The position numbers and the translations under genes were made by a program. A DNA stretch of 64,000 nt from Cytophagaceae bacterium. GTDB taxonomy: Bacteria > Bacteroidota > Bacteroidia > Cytophagales > Spirosomataceae. The stretch lies in assembly GCA_017984215.1 (NCBI GenBank), contig JAGOAA010000004.1:86775-150774 (forward strand), read 5' to 3'. Positions 59,285-64,000 of this stretch are shown here, one piece after another. Under the pieces are notes generated by a model. The model had not been told where the DNA came from and made no database searches. It saw only the letters and a list, made by a program, of their open reading frames with translations. Within the stretch, counting starts at the first letter, position 1. Every line of letters begins with the position of its first letter.

Positions 59285-60565
59285 ATGGCAGTTGATGTAT
59301 TATTAGGCTTACAATGGGGTGATGAGGGGAAAGGAAAGATCGTGGATGTTTTGGCACCTCGTTACCAGGTAGTTGCGCGTTTTCAAGGTGGACCTAATGC
59401 GGGCCATACACTTGAATTTGATGGTTTTAAGCACGTTTTGCATCAAATCCCGTCGGGAATTTTCCGTCAAGAAGTTCAGAATATTATTGGAAATGGAGTC
59501 GTGTTAGATCCGATTATCTTCAAAAAGGAGATTGATGGGTTGGCGCATTTCAATTTGGATTTACGCAAGAATTTAGAGATTTCGAAGAAAGCATCGATCA
59601 TTTTGCCTACGCACCGTTTATTGGATGCTGCGTATGAGAAAGCGAAAGGCGATGCGAAGATTGGTTCGACCTTGAAGGGCATTGGGCCAACTTACACAGA
59701 TAAAATTTCACGTCAAGGATTGCGTGTGGGTGATATGATCGCGCCAGATTTTTCTGTAAAATACAATGCATTGGTTGATCGTCACAAGGCGATTTTGGAT
59801 GTATATAAATTTGAATATGATTTAGCTGCGGCTGAGAAAGAATTCTTTGAGGCGGTTGCCTTCATGAAGGAATTCCATTTGGTGGATTCGGAGTATTCCG
59901 TGAATCATGCGATTCAGGCGGGTAAAACGATTTTAGCTGAAGGTGCGCAAGGTTCTTTATTGGATGTTGATTTTGGTTCTTATCCTTTCGTAACTTCATC
60001 GAATACCATTACGGCGGGAGCTTGTACAGGTTTAGGTGTTGCACCAAAGAACATCGGTGAGGTATTCGGTATTTTCAAGGCTTATGCAACACGTGTAGGT
60101 TCGGGACCGTTCCCAACGGAATTAGAGGATGAAGTAGGAGAGCGTATGCGTCAAGAAGGTCGTGAGTTTGGTTCGACGACAGGACGTCCTCGTCGTTGTG
60201 GATGGATCGATTTGCCTGCCTTGAAATATGCGATGATGATCAATGGGGTGACTCAATTGATTATGATGAAGGCGGATGTCTTGAATATTTTTGAAGAGAT
60301 TCAAGTTTGTACAGGCTATGAAATGCCAGATGGTACGATTACGGATCAAATTCCATTTGAGATTACGGATATCAAAGTGAAGCCAGTTTATGAAACATTA
60401 AAAGGATGGAATTGCTCTTTAGAGGGTATGCGTCGTTTTGAGGAATTACCAGTAGAACTTTCGGCTTATATTAAATTTTTAGAGACACATTTAGATTTAC
60501 CGATCAACTTTATTTCAACAGGCCCGGATCGTGAGGCTTGTGTGTTGCGCGGTTCATTAGCTTAA
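59285..60565 (+). CDS. purA: Adenylosuccinate synthetase
   Basis: 426 residues, typical length. Links IMP to aspartate using GTP, the first step to AMP. The P-loop-like LLGLQWGDEGKGKIVDVLA, FQGGPNAGHTLEFDG, the GSTLKGIGPTYTDKISRQG loop, and AEGAQGSLLDVDFGSYPFVTSSNT (quoted in part) are conserved. The GRPRRCGWIDLPALKYA region closes the active site. It is one base from the following hypothetical gene. Confidence 0.97.
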   Translation: MAVDVLLGLQWGDEGKGKIVDVLAPRYQVVARFQGGPNAGHTLEFDGFKHVLHQIPSGIFRQEVQNIIGNGVVLDPIIFKKEIDGLAHFNLDLRKNLEISKKASIILPTHRLLDAAYEKAKGDAKIGSTLKGIGPTYTDKISRQGLRVGDMIAPDFSVKYNALVDRHKAILDVYKFEYDLAAAEKEFFEAVAFMKEFHLVDSEYSVNHAIQAGKTILAEGAQGSLLDVDFGSYPFVTSSNTITAGACTGLGVAPKNIGEVFGIFKAYATRVGSGPFPTELEDEVGERMRQEGREFGSTTGRPRRCGWIDLPALKYAMMINGVTQLIMMKADVLNIFEEIQVCTGYEMPDGTITDQIPFEITDIKVKPVYETLKGWNCSLEGMRRFEELPVELSAYIKFLETHLDLPINFISTGPDREACVLRGSLA

Positions 60566-60566
60566 G

Positions 60567-61043
60567 ATGACGGAAGGTATTGATTTAGCTGCTTTGTATG
60601 AGAACGAGGTGATCTATTGGGTCACGTCGGAACGTCCATTGGAGCAGCTAGATCAAGCACCTGTTATGCTTGAGAAGGAGGTAGTTGAGGTAGGAGTTCC
60701 TTCCATTGCGACACCTTGGTTAGTCATTGGTTCCATCACAGAGGCAGAGAAATCTCGTTTGCAATTGATCTTTTCGGCGCCGCCATTGACTTTGCCACAG
60801 GGGGATTGGTCGATTTTAGATGCCGATCAAATTCAAGTTTCCTTGGAGGAATTTGTGTCAAAAACAGCGCCAACCCGTTATATTTTCTTGGGAGAACAAA
60901 CGCTTGCCGGTTTGCAAGCGAATCAAATTCATCAGCTGGGTACGAGTAAAGTTTATTATTTCCCGCGTTTGATTTCGACCTTGACAGACGCAGAGAAAGC
61001 CTTGAAGATGGAATTCTGGAATGCGCTGAAGGCTTTGGTGTAG
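60567..61043 (+). CDS. Hypothetical protein downstream of purA
   Basis: 158 residues, acidic overall, starting one base after the purA stop and therefore translationally coupled. No signal peptide, membrane segment or recognised motif. It is predicted as alpha/beta with a DxD-containing middle (SILDADQIQVSLEEFV) and hydrophobic strands (PWLVIGSI, YIFLGEQTL). It may be a small partner of purA or an unrelated conserved protein. Followed by a two-hairpin repeat at 61081. Confidence 0.6.
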   Translation: MTEGIDLAALYENEVIYWVTSERPLEQLDQAPVMLEKEVVEVGVPSIATPWLVIGSITEAEKSRLQLIFSAPPLTLPQGDWSILDADQIQVSLEEFVSKTAPTRYIFLGEQTLAGLQANQIHQLGTSKVYYFPRLISTLTDAEKALKMEFWNALKALV

Positions 61044-61080
61044 AGTAGAGACGCCTACTTCACGTCTAAATATGTAAAAG

Positions 61081-61133
61081 GAATCGGCGCAAAAGCGCCT
61101 CAAACTTTGGCAATCCAGTAAGGTTTGCCAAAG
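61081..61133. repeat. Two-hairpin repeat element, copy 3
   Basis: GAATC, GGCGC-AAAA-GCGCC, TCAAA, CTTTGGCAATCC-AGTAA-GGTTTGCCAAAG. The first stem differs from copies 1 and 2 by a compensatory A-T to G-C change. It lies between the hypothetical gene after purA and the convergent tsaD; its 3' end nearly reaches the tsaD stop. Confidence 0.85.
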
Positions 61134-61136
61134 AAC

Positions 61137-62135
61137 TTACAGCGAGTATCTCGCCAAAGGCGTCACATCCTGATCCGTAAATTCACCTGCTTCGTATTTA
61201 AATTGGCCAGCCATGGCGATCATGCCGGCGTTATCCGTGCAATATTGAAAAGCCGGGATAAAGACATCCCATTGTTCCTTTTCGCCCATTTCTTTCAGTC
61301 GGCTGCGGAGGCCCGAGTTGGCCGAAACGCCACCCGCGATGGCAATTTGCTTGCAGTTTTTCTCTTTCATTGCCTTCTTCACTTTTCGCAAAAGCATATC
61401 GATGAGGCTTTTCTGAACGGACGCACAGATATCGGCCTTGTTCTCTTCGACAAATGCGGGGTTTTTCTGCGTTTCTTTTTGAAGGAAATAGAGAATTTGC
61501 GTCTTGATTCCCGAGAAAGAAAAATTCAATCCCGGCATTTCGCCTAGGGAAAATGGAAAGCGGTCGGGGTTACCCGTTTGTGCTAATTTATCAATCAAGG
61601 GTCCACCCGGATAAGGGAGGCCAATGAGCTTTGCGGTCTTGTCAAATGCTTCGCCAACGGCATCATCTTGTGTTTCGCCGATGACCTCCATGTGAAGTGC
61701 ATCTTTGACCCAGACCAATTGGGTATGTCCCCCGCTAACCGTTAGGCAAAGGAAGGGGAATTGCGGTTTGGGTTCTTCAATGAAATGGGCCAAAACATGC
61801 GCCTGCATGTGATTTACCTCAATTAATGGGATGTTCAATGCCAAGGATAAAGCCTTCGCGAAAGAGGTCCCCACGAGCAGTGCACCCAATAAACCAGGAC
61901 CCCGTGTAAAGGCAATGGCATTCAGGTCATTTTTGTTTATATTTGCTTTTTGCAGAGCTTCCTGTACGACAGGTATGATCGCTTTTTGATGTTCTCTGCT
62001 AGCTAACTCCGGAACCACGCCACCCCATTCCGTATGGATGAGTTGGGTGGAGATAACGTTTGATTGCAATACTCCATCCACCATGACGGCGGCAGAGGTT
62101 TCATCACACGAAGATTCGATGGCTAGTAAGTTCAT
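61137..62135 (-). CDS. tsaD: tRNA N6-adenosine threonylcarbamoyltransferase
   Basis: 332 residues from the start at 62135 (MNLLAIESSCDETSAAV); a longer frame from 62195 adds a hydrophobic stretch foreign to the family. TsaD completes the t6A37 modification of ANN-decoding tRNAs. It has the N-terminal IESSCDETSAA, metal-binding His pair in NHMQAHVLAHF, the TVSGGHTQLV nucleotide loop and GGVSANSGLRSRL near the end. Convergent with the gene after purA and divergent from the TamB-like gene. Confidence 0.95.
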   Translation of the reverse strand: MNLLAIESSCDETSAAVMVDGVLQSNVISTQLIHTEWGGVVPELASREHQKAIIPVVQEALQKANINKNDLNAIAFTRGPGLLGALLVGTSFAKALSLALNIPLIEVNHMQAHVLAHFIEEPKPQFPFLCLTVSGGHTQLVWVKDALHMEVIGETQDDAVGEAFDKTAKLIGLPYPGGPLIDKLAQTGNPDRFPFSLGEMPGLNFSFSGIKTQILYFLQKETQKNPAFVEENKADICASVQKSLIDMLLRKVKKAMKEKNCKQIAIAGGVSANSGLRSRLKEMGEKEQWDVFIPAFQYCTDNAGMIAMAGQFKYEAGEFTDQDVTPLARYSL

Positions 62136-62166
62136 TGAATGCAAAAATAAGGCAAAAAAAATAAAC

Positions 62167-64000
62167 ATGGTAAAATACCTAAAGATCCTAGCCAAATCAG
62201 TCCTTTACGGGTTGGTAGGAATCTTTTTGCTCATTTTTACCTTCATTTTGCTCCTGCGGGCACCGACCAATCAGATGTTATTGGCCAATTATTTCAAGCC
62301 GATCATTCAGCGTGAATTGGGTTATCCGGTTGATCTCAAAGGCATTCAAGTTAAATTTTTTGATGAATTAAGTATCTCAGGACTTCGCGTTCAGGATCCT
62401 TGGGGCAAGGAAATGATCTACATCGAGCATCTTGATGTGAATTTCAGCATCAGCGATCTCTTTTTAGGCGGAGATAAGCCGACTTTGGATTATGCCCGCT
62501 TGCTGCGCCCTAGGGTGCATTTGGTGTTGGAGAAAAAGAAAGGGCAAGTGAACTTGAATCACTTCATTGATCAGATTATCGCTTGGGTTAATCGAATTTC
62601 GCCGGGGCCATCGAAGGGTTCCACAACGTTCATCATTCGGGAAGCAGAGGTTGTGGAAGGACAATTTTTACTGGACGATGAGCAGGTTCCTTCTACCGGT
62701 ACGTCAACCCATTTTGATTTATCCCATTTTGCGATCAGCCATATTAATTCCAAAGTAAAGCAGTTTTATTCCAAAGGAGATACCATTGGATTGGAAACCG
62801 TTGGGTTTAAGGCACAACACGAAGCGACTCGTCTGCAAGTCAAGCGAATGAATACGCTTTTCATGATTTGCGATAAGCAAATGCGCTTCGATCGATTGGA
62901 TTTGAGCGTCAATGATTCTTACATAGCCAATCAGTTTTTAGTGAATTACAAGCATGTTGAAGATTTAACGCAATGGTTCGATAAGGCGAATATGCAGGCC
63001 AACTTAGTCAAAACGCGTTTGAATTCGAATGATGTCGGGCGATTCATCGAATCCATGTATCCATACAAAGGTGTCTATCTGGCTCAAGGAAAATTGTCGG
63101 GAACGGTTAGAAAATTGGCCTTGAAGAATTTCCAATTGGGATTTGGTACGAAGAGTGTGCTTCGCGGGGATTTTTCATTCAAGGGTCTACCGGAGATTCC
63201 AAAGACCCAAATGGATTTCGTGATGCGTAATTCGCTGTTTATTCCCCAAGATTTGGGCGTATTTATCTCGAAACCTGCCGCAGATAAAATGCGTATTTTA
63301 GGTCCTGTTTCTTTTTCCGGTAAGTTCAACGGAACGAATATGAATTTTCGGACATCAGGTCAAGCGAATACGGGTTTAGGTTTCATGGAAGGGGATGTTT
63401 CGATGCGCTTACAGGATTCGATGGCCTTTTCGGGTTATGAGGGTCGGGTAGCATTACGGAAGTTTAAATTAGGGAAACTGCTGGTGCTGGAAGAATATTT
63501 AGGGACGATCGATTTGGCTGCCAAAATCAAAGGGACCGGCTTTTCAAATCAGTCGGCGAATGTCGATTTCGATGGCATGATTTCGGAGATTAACTTCAAT
63601 CGCTATGCCTACAAACGTGTCAATTTAAAAGGGAATTTACAAAAGCAATTGTTCAAGGGGACCGTTGCTGTGAAAGATTCTCATTTGGTTGCAAACATGT
63701 CGGGGGAAATTAATCTTCGACAAGCGAAACCCACGTATCAATTGGAAGGAAAAGTCGAACGGGCAGATTTGGCACAATTACATTTCACTAAAGAACCTAT
63801 TCGCTTGAAATCAGGATTTGAGATTGATTTCGCTTTAAACACGTGGGATGATTTAACGGGTCGAGGTTTCTTCCAGGATGTCTATATTCAAAAGCCCAAT
63901 ATGGAGGATTTGGCGATGGATATGGTGACCTTCAATGCGGATTTCCGAGCAGGTGCTAAGCGGCATTACGTATTAAATTCTCCTTTTGTATCGGTGGAAG
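62167..64000 (+). CDS. TamB-like translocation/assembly module or AsmA-type protein, 5' part (cut by window edge)
   Basis: At least 611 codons with no stop, continuing past the window end. The N-terminus has one membrane anchor (about residues 8-32, LYGLVGIFLLIFTFILLLRA) followed by short amphipathic beta strands, as in TamB/AsmA-like proteins that bridge inner and outer membranes. Repeated strand segments such as LGTIDLAAKIKGTGFSNQS and YAYKRVNLKGNLQKQLFKG fit the DUF490/TamB beta-solenoid. It is divergent from tsaD by 31 bases. Confidence 0.75.
   Translation, partial: MVKYLKILAKSVLYGLVGIFLLIFTFILLLRAPTNQMLLANYFKPIIQRELGYPVDLKGIQVKFFDELSISGLRVQDPWGKEMIYIEHLDVNFSISDLFLGGDKPTLDYARLLRPRVHLVLEKKKGQVNLNHFIDQIIAWVNRISPGPSKGSTTFIIREAEVVEGQFLLDDEQVPSTGTSTHFDLSHFAISHINSKVKQFYSKGDTIGLETVGFKAQHEATRLQVKRMNTLFMICDKQMRFDRLDLSVNDSYIANQFLVNYKHVEDLTQWFDKANMQANLVKTRLNSNDVGRFIESMYPYKGVYLAQGKLSGTVRKLALKNFQLGFGTKSVLRGDFSFKGLPEIPKTQMDFVMRNSLFIPQDLGVFISKPAADKMRILGPVSFSGKFNGTNMNFRTSGQANTGLGFMEGDVSMRLQDSMAFSGYEGRVALRKFKLGKLLVLEEYLGTIDLAAKIKGTGFSNQSANVDFDGMISEINFNRYAYKRVNLKGNLQKQLFKGTVAVKDSHLVANMSGEINLRQAKPTYQLEGKVERADLAQLHFTKEPIRLKSGFEIDFALNTWDDLTGRGFFQDVYIQKPNMEDLAMDMVTFNADFRAGAKRHYVLNSPFVSVE

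Noticed and set aside
1..64000. tRNA or rRNA genes
   Set aside because: No cloverleaf-like or rRNA-like sequence was recognised by eye in the intergenic regions; a covariance-model search would be needed to exclude them fully.

Overview
The window looks like a chromosomal segment from a member of the Bacteroidota, most likely a Cytophagales-type freshwater or soil bacterium (inferred from gene content; the species cannot be named). Supporting signs are a shortened NuoG, FKBP-type lipoproteins, a DUF5606 protein, a DUF5686/carboxypeptidase-regulatory-like protein, a four-helix-bundle S23 protein, a TonB-dependent receptor, LytS/LytTR regulation, and many upstream sites matching the Bacteroidota promoter form TTG-N19/20-TAnnTTTG.

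Layout. 1-6.6 kb (minus strand): ribosomal genes rplM-rpsI-rpsB, then the lipid/translation cluster yceD-rpmF-plsX-fabH-efp-accB-accC. 6.6-19.7 kb (mostly plus): a PAP2 phosphatase and GT39-type membrane glycosyltransferase, ndk, a DHH phosphoesterase, three consecutive FKBP lipoproteins, rdgB, a DUF5686 outer-membrane protein, plsY, an M20 dipeptidase coupled to murQ, and a small cytochrome c. 19.7-24.6 kb: GNAT, DUF5606, engB, an S23 gene bracketed by inverted 7-bp repeat arrays, hemE and guaB. 24.8-33.8 kb: complex I genes nuoA-J, with a glycosyltransferase gene between nuoF and nuoG; the run stops at a terminator after nuoJ, so nuoKLMN are not here. 33.8-36.5 kb: a beta-barrel-like protein and a two-component pair whose kinase has a histidine-rich extracytoplasmic loop. 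36.5-52.6 kb (minus): a surface-polysaccharide cluster (glycosyltransferases, flippase, wecB, TonB receptor) interrupted by a plus-strand restriction-modification island at 42.8-48.6 kb. 52.6-64 kb: an epimerase, a TPR-like protein, an M16 peptidase, ispF, RelA/SpoT, Fur, purA, tsaD and the start of a TamB-like gene.

The most unusual region is the island. Four tightly packed AT-rich genes encode (i) a C5-cytosine DNA methyltransferase with an N-terminal phage-integrase-type Arm DNA-binding domain, (ii) a protein with a DGQHR/ParB-like motif, (iii) a protein with a C-terminal HEPN-like R-x4-H motif, and (iv) an MvaI/BcnI-family restriction endonuclease. The island is enclosed by two 173-bp imperfect direct repeats, each holding the 3' end of the neighbouring glycosyltransferase gene, a two-hairpin repeat and GACTAGC-type heptamers. 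The left copy is a remnant that still reads as the last 34 codons plus stop. This suggests a mobile defence cassette with two accessory genes of unknown role that entered the polysaccharide locus by recombination in the end of a glycosyltransferase gene.

Period-7 repeats recur at several places: a 13.5-copy TAGTCGC array at 21.4 kb, its inverted degenerate partner at 22.0 kb, short arrays at both island edges, a GAATTAA-like array upstream of wecB, and an in-frame array inside wecB. A separate two-hairpin element occurs three times and shows a compensatory base-pair change.
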